From assembly GCF_900187265.1 (NCBI RefSeq), contig NZ_LT906450.1:2657444-2721443 (forward strand): a DNA stretch of 64,000 nucleotides. The letters are read 5' to 3'. Shown here piece after piece: positions 55,945 through 63,648 of the stretch. Under the pieces are notes generated by a model. That model saw only the letters and a list, made by a program, of their open reading frames with translations. It ran no database searches and was not told the origin of the DNA. The DNA is from Rhodococcus rhodochrous. GTDB taxonomy: Bacteria > Actinomycetota > Actinomycetes > Mycobacteriales > Mycobacteriaceae. Position 1 is the stretch's first letter; every line of letters begins with the position of its first letter. Made by a program: the position numbers and the translations under genes.

Positions 55945-56906
55945 AGCCGGGGCGCAACACACAGTCTCCACAGAGCCAGCACCGCGGCGCGCAGGCTCGC
56001 GGAGATGATGCGGTGGTCGCGGTGCAGGCGTGGGTTCGAGTGACCGCGGTCGGTGAGGATGCGCGCGGCGTCGGATATGGCGATGGGGTCGAGGTCGGTG
56101 CGGGCGCGTAACCGGTAGGCCAGGGCGTGGCGGGTGTGGGGGATGCGGTGCGGGCCGGTGTCGACGACGGCCGGCGGGTCCAGCCGGGTGTTGTCGTCGC
56201 TGATCCGGATCACGACGTCGCCGGGCTCGAGGCGGGTGCGACGGTCGGGGCCTGGGCTGTCCTCGCGGACCCATTCGGTGCGGTAGCGCGGGTCCGGCCC
56301 GCCCCTGCCGGGCGCAGGGGAGACCTGGCTGGTCTCGTCGTCGGTGGGGGTGTAGTCGTGAAGGTGTCGCAGGAACATCCGGCGTACGGGGGTGGGCAGG
56401 AAGTCGTGCTCGAGACGCGCGCGGCTGCCGATCCCGGCCAACGGCACGACGCGGCCGATCTGCCAGATGGCGGTGGCGCTGTCGAGGAACACCTCATCGA
56501 CCACGGCGGTGTCTTCGAGACGGTCGAGGAAGGCATGTGCTGCGGCGACGGCGGCGGGGTCGTCGGTGATCAGCGCGGTTTCGTCGGCGACGGTGGAGGC
56601 ATGGGAGGCGCTGGCCGGGCCGACGATCACCTTCTCTGCGGTGACGATCAGACCGGTGTGCAGGTTCGCAGTCGACAGCACCTGCACCCCGACGTCGAGG
56701 AAGTGGGCGAGGGCGGTGGGGGAGGTGGCGTGTGCGCGCACCGCGGGGCGGGCGGCGTTGACGACCAGCTGGTCCCCGGCCCGCAGCGGCAAAAGGTCGG
56801 GCGCGGTGTGGTCGAGGTAGGCGATGGCCACGCGGCGCGGCCCTCGGCTGCGGAGGGCCGCGGTGATGGCCGGCCAGGGGTGCGGTGCGTGCAGGACGGT
56901 GGCCAC
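55938..56906 (-). CDS. PLD-like domain protein with IS-derived C-terminus
   Basis: 322 aa. The phospholipase D-like region reads 'VGVQVLSTANLHTGLIVTAE' and 'KVIVGPASASHASTVADETA': His and Ser/Asn-like context are present, but the HKD Lys is Gly (H-T-G), so catalysis is doubtful. C-terminal half has 'RMFLRHLHDYTPTDDETSQV' and 'GDVVIRISDDNTRLDPPAVV'. The last seven residues CVAPRLQ come from IS3-type copy A. Without the element the codon after 'ALWRL' is TGA, so the original protein was 315 aa and the gene is otherwise whole. Confidence 0.75.
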   Translation of the reverse strand: MATVLHAPHPWPAITAALRSRGPRRVAIAYLDHTAPDLLPLRAGDQLVVNAARPAVRAHATSPTALAHFLDVGVQVLSTANLHTGLIVTAEKVIVGPASASHASTVADETALITDDPAAVAAAHAFLDRLEDTAVVDEVFLDSATAIWQIGRVVPLAGIGSRARLEHDFLPTPVRRMFLRHLHDYTPTDDETSQVSPAPGRGGPDPRYRTEWVREDSPGPDRRTRLEPGDVVIRISDDNTRLDPPAVVDTGPHRIPHTRHALAYRLRARTDLDPIAISDAARILTDRGHSNPRLHRDHRIISASLRAAVLALWRLCVAPRLQ

Positions 56907-57336
56907 AATCGGTCACCCTATCGGCCGGCACGTTCCGGGTGGCCGGATGACAGCCGCGCCGAGGGTGTGCGTTTTCCGGCGCCCGGCGGCGTGTCTGCCC
57001 AGGGCGGGGGACGTGTCATCACACGAGGTCATATCCGGTTTCTGTGCGATTGCTCCGATAGTCCGCCGGAGTCCGGAGGGGGCGGCGACATGGGCACGCT
57101 CGTCGGGTGCGACGAGTGTCGCGGGGCGGTGCCGGGTCCGGCACGTACGCGGTGTGGTGGGACTGTGGTCGATATTGGAGCTCTGGTGCGCCTCGGACAA
57201 TGCGTCGGCGGCCGGTAGCGTGCGTGCCGGCCGTGTTCTGGTCCGTGGCAGGGGTACGTGGGCGCAGGGCGCGCACAGCGGGAGTGGGTGGCCGACCGCA
57301 GTGACGCTGCGGTCGACGGCCGGAAGAGTGGGGGCA
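56907..57336. other. 430-bp region without a supported gene
   Basis: Contains the promoter regions of the PLD-like gene (minus) and the DUF6191-like gene (plus) and the 16-mer at 57005-57020. Open frames here are Arg/Pro/Thr-rich on both strands without ribosome sites. Nothing else recognised. Confidence 0.5.
57005..57020. repeat. Shared 16-mer, copy 2
   Basis: CGGGGGACGTGTCATC, identical to 59749-59764. On the minus strand it reads ATGACACGTCCCCCG-like after one base, i.e. a possible 'MTRPP' start. Confidence 0.6.
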
Positions 57337-57684
57337 ATGGAGATTGTTGTGGTCGGGGCGATCGCGGTGGCGATCGTGGTGGGGTTCGATCAGTTGGCGT
57401 TGTGGGCCGAACGCAAAGGCTGGATCTATTGGCGACGGCACACATCCGGCGGCGGATCGGCGGATGCGGGGGCGGGCATGCTGGGGGTGATGGACGAACT
57501 CTTCTCTCCGGCAACCCGACACACGGCGGAGGAGATCGTCGGCAAGCAGAACGGCCGGATGGACCTGTCTGTCGGCGGGGACGGGTGGATCGATCTGGAC
57601 AGCGGCCGGGTGCATCTCCCGACCGTCGGGGAGCGGGTGCAGGACCACACCTTCGGTGGCGGGCCCGATGGACGGCCGCAGTAG
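57337..57684 (+). CDS. DUF6191-like small membrane protein
   Basis: 115 aa from the ATG at 57337. One N-terminal membrane helix 'IVVVGAIAVAIVVGFDQLAL', then 'GAGMLGVMDELFSPATRHTA' and 'EEIVGKQNGRMDLSVGGD', a segment I associate with DUF6191 proteins of actinobacteria. Function unknown. IS3-type copy B lies 15 bases after the stop. Confidence 0.65.
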   Translation: MEIVVVGAIAVAIVVGFDQLALWAERKGWIYWRRHTSGGGSADAGAGMLGVMDELFSPATRHTAEEIVGKQNGRMDLSVGGDGWIDLDSGRVHLPTVGERVQDHTFGGGPDGRPQ

Positions 57685-57714
57685 CTGGTGGCAGCGCAGT
57701 GTTGCGCCCCGGCT

Positions 57715-58650
57715 TCAGTAGAGGCTCTCGACGACCCGCTCGGTTGTTCCGGCGGGACTATGTGAATCGTAGTAGGACTGTTCGGCTTCGACGGGCGAGA
57801 TCATCCCGATCTCACCGTGCAACCTCCGGTGATTGAACCAATCGATGTACTCGGCCACCGCAATTTCGAGGTCATCGATAGAGCGCCACGGTCCCTTGTT
57901 ACGGACCAGCTCGGCCTTGAACAGCGAGTTGAACGCCTCGGCGAGGGCGTTGTCATACGAATCGCCGCGGCTGCCCACCGAAGCGACCGCGCCGGCCTCG
58001 GCAAGGCGCTGGGTGTAGCGGATAGCTCGATATTGAGCTCCGCGGTCGGAGTGATGTATCAACTGGGACAGGCCCTGACCTGCATGTTCGCGGGTCCAGA
58101 TGCCCATCTCCAATGCATCGAGTGCGAGATCGGTGCGCAGACTCGTCGACAACTGCCATCCCACGATGCGGCGTGAGAAGACGTCGATGACGAACGCGGC
58201 ATACGTCCATCCGGCGAACGTGCGGACATAAGTTATATCGGCGACCCACAGCTGGTCCGGTGCTGAGGCGGTGAATCCGCGGTTGACCAGGTCAGCAGGC
58301 TTGTCGGTGTCCGCTGCGGCGATCGTGGTCCGGGGGTTCTTCGACCGGGCGATGCCGCGTAACCCTTCGGCGCGCATCAGGCGCTCGACGGTGCACCGGG
58401 CCACCCGGATCCCTTGCCGCTGCAGCTCCGCATGGACCTTGCGGGCACCGTAGACGGCGTAGTTCTCGGCGTGGACCCGGTGGATTTCTTCGATCAGTTC
58501 CGCGTCGCGGACCGCCCGCGCTGAGGGTGGACGGGTCTTTGCTGCGTAGTACGTTGACGGGGCGATCTGCACACCGGTCCGAGTGAGGACTCTGCAGATC
58601 GGCTCGACCCCGTGATCGGCCTTGTGGGCGTCGATGTAGTCGACGATCAC
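57715..58650 (-). CDS. IS3-type orfB transposase (copy B)
   Basis: 311 aa; the translation is the same as orfB of copy A over its whole length, with intact DDE residues. Confidence 0.93.
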   Translation of the reverse strand: MIVDYIDAHKADHGVEPICRVLTRTGVQIAPSTYYAAKTRPPSARAVRDAELIEEIHRVHAENYAVYGARKVHAELQRQGIRVARCTVERLMRAEGLRGIARSKNPRTTIAAADTDKPADLVNRGFTASAPDQLWVADITYVRTFAGWTYAAFVIDVFSRRIVGWQLSTSLRTDLALDALEMGIWTREHAGQGLSQLIHHSDRGAQYRAIRYTQRLAEAGAVASVGSRGDSYDNALAEAFNSLFKAELVRNKGPWRSIDDLEIAVAEYIDWFNHRRLHGEIGMISPVEAEQSYYDSHSPAGTTERVVESLY

Positions 58651-58976
58651 TTGAGTTTGCGGTCGAGCTCCGCTGCCGCGAAAAACGCCGACGCCGTCTT
58701 CAGGATCTCGTTGGCACGGCGCAGTTCTCGGTTCTCGCGTTCGAGTTCGGCGATTCGTTTCGCCTCGTCCGTCGTGGTGCCGGGGCGGACACCACCGTCG
58801 ATCTCGGCCTGACGAACCCAGGTGCGCAGGGCCTCGGGATGGATGCCCAACTGCTCGGCGATCCGCTTGATCGCTCCTGTTTTCGATCCTGGATCGCGGC
58901 GTGCCTCGACTGCCAGCCGCGTCGCTCGTTCCTTCAGCTCCTCCGGGTACTTTCGCGGTGCTCCCATGGATCTCAT
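58647..58976 (-). CDS. IS3-type orfA (copy B)
   Basis: 109 aa, same as orfA of copy A; overlaps orfB by the GTGA junction. Confidence 0.92.
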   Translation of the reverse strand: MRSMGAPRKYPEELKERATRLAVEARRDPGSKTGAIKRIAEQLGIHPEALRTWVRQAEIDGGVRPGTTTDEAKRIAELERENRELRRANEILKTASAFFAAAELDRKLK

Positions 58977-59147
58977 CCTTCCGTGTGATGAGACCCTCCA
59001 ACAGACCCGGTACGCGACACAGTGCCCGGGTGCCCCAGGCGATGGCCGCAACCCGGCAGGCCACGGTCTCATCTCGCCTCTCGGATGTGGCGTGAACCAG
59101 AGTGTCTAGCGAGGCGCTTCGGGTGCTCCACCGTCTACCCTGTGTCG

Positions 59148-59615
59148 GTGACCTGCCGTAACCATTTGGTGTTCGATGACCCGTCGTGTGTTTACTGCAA
59201 TTCGGCCCGTACGCGGGTAGCGGCGGAGAGAGCCGCTCGATCGGCCAAGAATATGGAGCGCATCGCCCAGGCGGAGTACAAGCGAGGCGAAGCCGAGCGA
59301 CGACAGTTGAAGCAGGAAGAAAAAGCCGCGCAACGAGCAGAAGCGAAGCGTGCGTTTCGGCAGTCCCAGCAAGCCAAGCGCCAGGCGCAGCTTCACGCTA
59401 CCGAGGCAGCTCGTGCTGCTCAGGGTGGAGGTCTGCTCCTCGGGGAAAAGCTCGTGAGGTGGCTGGTTATCGCCTTCGTATGGCTGGTCCTTCTTGGGTT
59501 TACTGCACAGATTCCCGTCGTCGGATGGATCGTCCTGATCGCGCCGATAGTCGCCGCGGTGCTGTGGTGGCGAAAACGCCGCCAAACTGCCTCGACCGGT
59601 TTTAAACAGCAGTAG
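59148..59615 (+). CDS. Zn-ribbon-like, coiled-coil membrane protein
   Basis: 155 aa from a GTG at 59148 (another GTG two codons earlier). N-terminus 'TCRNHLVFDDPSCVYCNSAR' has a C-x3-H...C-x2-C pattern that may bind zinc. Then a charged coiled coil of about 70 residues rich in Ala, Glu, Arg and Gln. Two membrane segments end it: 'WLVIAFVWLVLLGFTAQIPV' and 'GWIVLIAPIVAAVLWW'. No family recognised. Confidence 0.6.
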   Translation: MTCRNHLVFDDPSCVYCNSARTRVAAERAARSAKNMERIAQAEYKRGEAERRQLKQEEKAAQRAEAKRAFRQSQQAKRQAQLHATEAARAAQGGGLLLGEKLVRWLVIAFVWLVLLGFTAQIPVVGWIVLIAPIVAAVLWWRKRRQTASTGFKQQ

Positions 59616-60012
59616 TCGACGCCGAAGATGTAGTTCCTGCCGCCGCTTACGCGCGGGTGGGGTAGATGCGGACGTCGTAGGTGTGGGCGTCGGCGGCGGT
59701 GTAGCCGGCGAGAGTGACCGCGTGGCCGGCGGCGTCGTGGACCGATGCCGGGGGACGTGTCATCAGTGCAGCTCAGAGCGCAGTGTCGCAGCGGCCCACA
59801 TGATCTGACCGATCTCCGTGCTCCACACAGGCAGGCTGTTCGGATATCGCCGAAGTGCGGCCGGTGGTCAGGTTCCTGCGGGTTCGATGGCCCTGTGCCG
59901 GTGTCGGTGTCGGCTCTGCGTTGCGGTGTTGGGTAGCGTCGACGCGTCCGGAACATGAGGGGTCGGGACTATCTGGCCGTTCGGGCCGGGGGTGAGGGTG
60001 AGGGGAGTCGAC
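59616..60012. other. 397-bp region; possible small minus-strand ORF and 16-mer
   Basis: No sizeable gene. On the minus strand an ORF of 38 codons, 59763 to 59647, encodes MTRPPASVHDAAGHAVTLAG and YTAADAHTYDVRIYPTRA; it starts inside the 16-mer repeat at 59749-59764. It has protein-like composition but no clear Shine-Dalgarno sequence. The right part holds the promoter of the mycolyltransferase gene. Confidence 0.35.
59749..59764. repeat. Shared 16-mer, copy 3
   Basis: CGGGGGACGTGTCATC, identical to 57005-57020. Confidence 0.6.
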
Positions 60013-61119
60013 GTGCGAAGTCGAGCATCGATGGGGACGAGACGGGCGAGGATGCTCGCCGCGGCGGTGGCGGCGATGATGCTCGTGCCTCTGGGCGGTG
60101 GGGTGGCGTCGGCGCAGGACCGTGACGACGATCCGATCGTGGCCTCGCAGGGCTTGCTCGCCGATCCGGTCGCCCCGAACGGCTCGCGCATCGTCTCGAG
60201 TGAGATCGACGGCCAGTACCTGACGGTGCAGGTGTACTCGGCGGCGATGGACACGACCATCCCGGTGCGGGTGCAACGCCCCCACGATGCGTCCGAGCCG
60301 CGTCCGGTGCTGTATCTGGTCAACGGGGCGGGCGGTGGCACCGATTCGGCGACGTGGTGGGCCAACACCGATGTCGGGGAGTTCCTGACCGGTCAGAACG
60401 TCAATGTGGTCATGCCCCTCGGTGGGGCGTTCTCCTACTACACCGACTGGAAACGCGAAGACCCGAACCTCGGGATGAACAAGTGGCAGACGTTCTTCCT
60501 CGACGAACTCCCCCCACTGATCGACGCCGCCTTGGACACCAACGGCGTGCAGGCCATCGCGGCGAACTCGATGACCGCCACGGCGGTGTTGCAGTACGCG
60601 ATCGCCAAACCCGGCTTCTATTCGGCGGTGGCCGGGTACAGCGGATGCGCCCAGACCTCGGATCCGGTCGGCCGCGAGTTCGTCAAGTTGGTCGTCGAGA
60701 CCTGGGGCGGCGGCGATGTGCGCAATATGTACGGCGAGGACGATGATCCGGCGTGGGTGGCCAATGATCCGGTGGTCAACGCCGAAGGGCTGCGCGGCAC
60801 GCGTCTGTTCATCTCGGATGCGACGGGTTTGCCCGGCCCGCACGACACCCTCGGCAACGAGTTCACCATCGGGGAGCAGGACGCGGCGCTTGATCAGCAA
60901 GGGCTGGCGTTGGCCAATCAGGTCGTCGTCGGCGGGGTGATCGAAGCGGCCGTGCACTGGTGCACCACCAATTTGCAGACCCGTCTGCGTGAGCTCGACA
61001 TTCCCGCGACGTTCGATCTGCAGCCGGCCGGGACGCATTCGTGGGGTTACTGGCAGGACGCATTCCACCGGTCCTGGCCGCTGCTGGCCGAGGAACTGGG
61101 GTTGCCGCAGCCGCAATGA
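60013..61119 (+). CDS. Antigen 85-type mycolyltransferase / esterase
   Basis: 368 aa from the GTG at 60013, where AGGGGAG lies five bases upstream; a GTG at 59992 lacks this. Signal peptide 'RMLAAAVAAMMLVPLGGGVA' with cleavage near ASA-Q. Esterase domain: 'PVLYLVNGAGGGTDSATWW', 'NVVMPLGGAFSYYTDWKRED', nucleophile S186 in 'AIAANSMTATAVLQYAIAK' and His in 'GTHSWGYWQDAFHRSWPLL'. Transfers mycolyl groups between trehalose mycolates and arabinogalactan outside the membrane. The elbow is A-N-S-M rather than the usual G-x-S-M. Confidence 0.9.
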   Translation: MRSRASMGTRRARMLAAAVAAMMLVPLGGGVASAQDRDDDPIVASQGLLADPVAPNGSRIVSSEIDGQYLTVQVYSAAMDTTIPVRVQRPHDASEPRPVLYLVNGAGGGTDSATWWANTDVGEFLTGQNVNVVMPLGGAFSYYTDWKREDPNLGMNKWQTFFLDELPPLIDAALDTNGVQAIAANSMTATAVLQYAIAKPGFYSAVAGYSGCAQTSDPVGREFVKLVVETWGGGDVRNMYGEDDDPAWVANDPVVNAEGLRGTRLFISDATGLPGPHDTLGNEFTIGEQDAALDQQGLALANQVVVGGVIEAAVHWCTTNLQTRLRELDIPATFDLQPAGTHSWGYWQDAFHRSWPLLAEELGLPQPQ

Positions 61120-61295
61120 CCCAACATTGCCGGTGACCGCTCACCGGGATCGTCAGGTACCCGGCACGACTGCATCCGCATGCGCCCGTCTGTGTCGTGA
61201 TCGCGCGTGTACTGAAGTGCCCGGAACCGGGTCCCCACCCACGCGGGGTGGGGACATGCCGTCCGGCCAGTTCAGCGCCTGTTTATCTGGCGGGT
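61120..61295. other. Intergenic region between mycolyltransferase and IS copy C
   Basis: A short dyad CCCACCCACGCGGGGTGGGG near 61231-61250 may act as terminator. No gene. Confidence 0.4.
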
Positions 61296-61338
61296 TGTCG
61301 CGTACCGGGTCTGTTGGAGGGTCTCATCACACGGAAGG

Positions 61339-61668
61339 ATGAGATCCATGGGAGCACCGCGAAAGTACCCGGAGGAGCTGAAGGAACGAGCGACGCGGCT
61401 GGCAGTCGAGGCACGCCGCGATCCAGGATCGAAAACAGGAGCGATCAAGCGGATCGCCGAGCAGTTGGGCATCCATCCCGAGGCCCTGCGCACCTGGGTT
61501 CGTCAGGCCGAGATCGACGGTGGTGTCCGCCCCGGCACCACGACGGACGAGGCGAAACGAATCGCCGAACTCGAACGCGAGAACCGAGAACTGCGCCGTG
61601 CCAACGAGATCCTGAAGACGGCGTCGGCGTTTTTCGCGGCAGCGGAGCTCGACCGCAAACTCAAGTGA
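61339..61668 (+). CDS. IS3-type orfA (copy C)
   Basis: 109 aa, same as in copies A and B. Confidence 0.92.
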   Translation: MRSMGAPRKYPEELKERATRLAVEARRDPGSKTGAIKRIAEQLGIHPEALRTWVRQAEIDGGVRPGTTTDEAKRIAELERENRELRRANEILKTASAFFAAAELDRKLK

Positions 61669-62600
61669 TCGTCGACTACATCGACGCCCACAAGGCCGAT
61701 CACGGGGTCGAGCCGATCTGCAGAGTCCTCACTCGGACCGGTGTGCAGATCGCCCCGTCAACGTACTACGCAGCAAAGACCCGTCCACCCTCAGCGCGGG
61801 CGGTCCGCGACGCGGAACTGATCGAAGAAATCCACCGGGTCCACGCCGAGAACTACGCCGTCTACGGTGCCCGCAAGGTCCATGCGGAGCTGCAGCGGCA
61901 AGGGATCCGGGTGGCCCGGTGCACCGTCGAGCGCCTGATGCGCGCCGAAGGGTTACGCGGCATCGCCCGGTCGAAGAACCCCCGGACCACGATCGCCGCA
62001 GCGGACACCGACAAGCCTGCTGACCTGGTCAACCGCGGATTCACCGCCTCAGCACCGGACCAGCTGTGGGTCGCCGATATAACTTATGTCCGCACGTTCG
62101 CCGGATGGACGTATGCCGCGTTCGTCATCGACGTCTTCTCACGCCGCATCGTGGGATGGCAGTTGTCGACGAGTCTGCGCACCGATCTCGCACTCGATGC
62201 ATTGGAGATGGGCATCTGGACCCGCGAACATGCAGGTCAGGGCCTGTCCCAGTTGATACATCACTCCGACCGCGGAGCTCAATATCGAGCTATCCGCTAC
62301 ACCCAGCGCCTTGCCGAGGCCGGCGCGGTCGCTTCGGTGGGCAGCCGCGGCGATTCGTATGACAACGCCCTCGCCGAGGCGTTCAACTCGCTGTTCAAGG
62401 CCGAGCTGGTCCGTAACAAGGGACCGTGGCGCTCTATCGATGACCTCGAAATTGCGGTGGCCGAGTACATCGATTGGTTCAATCACCGGAGGTTGCACGG
62501 TGAGATCGGGATGATCTCGCCCGTCGAAGCCGAACAGTCCTACTACGATTCACATAGTCCCGCCGGAACAACCGAGCGGGTCGTCGAGAGCCTCTACTGA
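61665..62600 (+). CDS. IS3-type orfB transposase (copy C)
   Basis: 311 aa, same as in copies A and B, intact. Confidence 0.93.
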   Translation: MIVDYIDAHKADHGVEPICRVLTRTGVQIAPSTYYAAKTRPPSARAVRDAELIEEIHRVHAENYAVYGARKVHAELQRQGIRVARCTVERLMRAEGLRGIARSKNPRTTIAAADTDKPADLVNRGFTASAPDQLWVADITYVRTFAGWTYAAFVIDVFSRRIVGWQLSTSLRTDLALDALEMGIWTREHAGQGLSQLIHHSDRGAQYRAIRYTQRLAEAGAVASVGSRGDSYDNALAEAFNSLFKAELVRNKGPWRSIDDLEIAVAEYIDWFNHRRLHGEIGMISPVEAEQSYYDSHSPAGTTERVVESLY

Positions 62601-62731
62601 AGCCGGGGCGCAACAGAAAGCCTGTGTGCTGTGAGCTGGGGTGATGGCATGTCCCGGTGTGCCCTGCGTGTCAGCATGAGCTGAGTCCACTGGTTCACAG
62701 CAACCCCGCCTGCAGGGCGAGATACGGATCA

Positions 62732-62771
62732 ACCCAACGATGACGATGTCCACCCAACGATGACGATGTCC
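62732..62771 (+). repeat. Two tandem 20-bp units
   Basis: ACCCAACGATGACGATGTCC occurs twice head to tail (62732-62751 and 62752-62771), just upstream of the second IS3-type orfA. It may be a duplicated IS end or a replication slip. Confidence 0.8.
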
Positions 62772-62801
62772 ACCCCTACAGCGGTCGAGGACAATGACCG
62801 C

Positions 62802-63191
62802 ATGGCCTCCACTCACCCCCGCGCCGACGGACCCCGCCGGCGCGTGTTCAGCCCCGCCGACAAGCTCTCCCACCTGGCCGCGTACGAACAGGCCTGCGAG
62901 ACGAACGAGGGCGGGGCATACCTACGCCGTGAAGGCCTGTACTCGTCGCTGATCAGCGAGTGGCGCAAACAACGCGACGCCGGGGTCCTCGACGGCAAGC
63001 AGCCCGGCGCGAAGATCGGCAAGCTCACCGCCGAGCAGGCCGAGATCGCCCGCCTCAAGCAAGAGCTCGCCCGGGCGAACAAGCGGTTGACCACCACCGA
63101 GGCCGCCTTGGACATCATGGGAAAAGCGCACGCTCTCTTGGACTCTCTCTCCGAGAGAGCGGATTTCGGCGACAAGCCCAACAAGCGCTGA
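62802..63191 (+). CDS. orfA of a second, different IS3-type element
   Basis: 129 aa from the ATG at 62802. 'RRVFSPADKLSHLAAYEQAC', 'LRREGLYSSLISEWRKQRDA' and a coiled coil 'EQAEIARLKQELARANKRL'. Unlike orfA of copies A-D. The frame after it starts an orfB ('TVAWTELTEAGVSTRTAG') that loses similarity after about 63240, so this element is broken. Confidence 0.8.
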   Translation: MASTHPRADGPRRRVFSPADKLSHLAAYEQACETNEGGAYLRREGLYSSLISEWRKQRDAGVLDGKQPGAKIGKLTAEQAEIARLKQELARANKRLTTTEAALDIMGKAHALLDSLSERADFGDKPNKR

Positions 63192-63299
63192 CCGTAGCGT
63201 GGACCGAACTGACCGAAGCCGGGGTGTCGACGAGGACGGCTGGCAGGTCCCCGATAGTCGGTCCGGTCGTTTCTAGAGCCGGTTCCTCTGTGCAGTCGA

Positions 63300-63648
63300 T
63301 CAGTCGATCTCGCACGCCACGGGCTGGTGCCGGTGGGTGCATCCGGCAGCGTACTCGGCGGGGGTCTTGTACCCCAATGCCGAATGACGGTGTCGGTGAT
63401 TGTGGTCGTCCTTGAAGTCCTCGATCACCACCCGGGCCTCGAGCAGAGTGGGCCAGTAGTTGCGGTTCAGACACTCATCGCGCAACCGGTTGTTGAACGA
63501 TTCGATGAACCCGTTGTTCCACGGCGTACCCGGCGGAATGTAGGACACCCCCACCGACCCAGCACAGAAGTCCCGCAGCGCTTCCGAGATGAACTCCGGC
63601 CCGTTGTCCATGCGCAACACCAGCGGCGGCCCACCCCACATCGCGAAC
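63300..63648 (-). pseudogene. C-terminal part of an IS3-type orfB, interrupted by IS copy D
   Basis: Reads 'LVLRMDNGPEFISEALRDFC' (second catalytic Asp), 'GTPWNNGFIESFNNRLRDEC' (Glu) and 'HRHSALGYKTPAEYAAGC'. The first half of the gene lies beyond the IS3-type copy D inserted at 63649, or is lost. Opposite strand to the orfA at 62802, so the two fragments do not form one element. Confidence 0.85.

Larger units (their letters stand above)
54640..55959 (+). mobile_element. IS3-family-type insertion sequence, copy A (1320 bp)
   Basis: Ends TGTCGCGTACCGGG (left) and CCCGG..GCGCAACA (right, complement TGTTGCGCCCCGG) form imperfect TG...CA inverted repeats. Flanked by the 3-bp direct repeat CAC (54637-54639 and 55960-55962). 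Carries orfA and orfB in -1 relation. The insertion hit the stop codon of the PLD-like gene to its right. Confidence 0.95.
57700..59019 (-). mobile_element. IS3-family-type insertion sequence, copy B (1320 bp, inverted)
   Basis: Same ends and length as copy A, opposite orientation. Flanked by the 3-bp direct repeat CAG (57697-57699 and 59020-59022), a clean insertion. Confidence 0.95.
61296..62615 (+). mobile_element. IS3-family-type insertion sequence, copy C (1320 bp)
   Basis: Same ends and length as copies A and B. The flanking triplets differ (GGT on the left, GAA on the right), so no target duplication remains; a recombination between IS copies after insertion would explain this. Confidence 0.95.

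Noticed and set aside
59773..61116. 447-codon minus-strand frame opposite the mycolyltransferase gene
   Set aside because: The plus strand has signal peptide, nucleophile and His motifs; the minus frame does not resemble any family.
53237..62615. A single composite transposon carrying the genes between IS copies
   Set aside because: Copies A and B have their own separate target duplications, and there is no common duplication flanking the whole segment, so independent insertions explain the data better.
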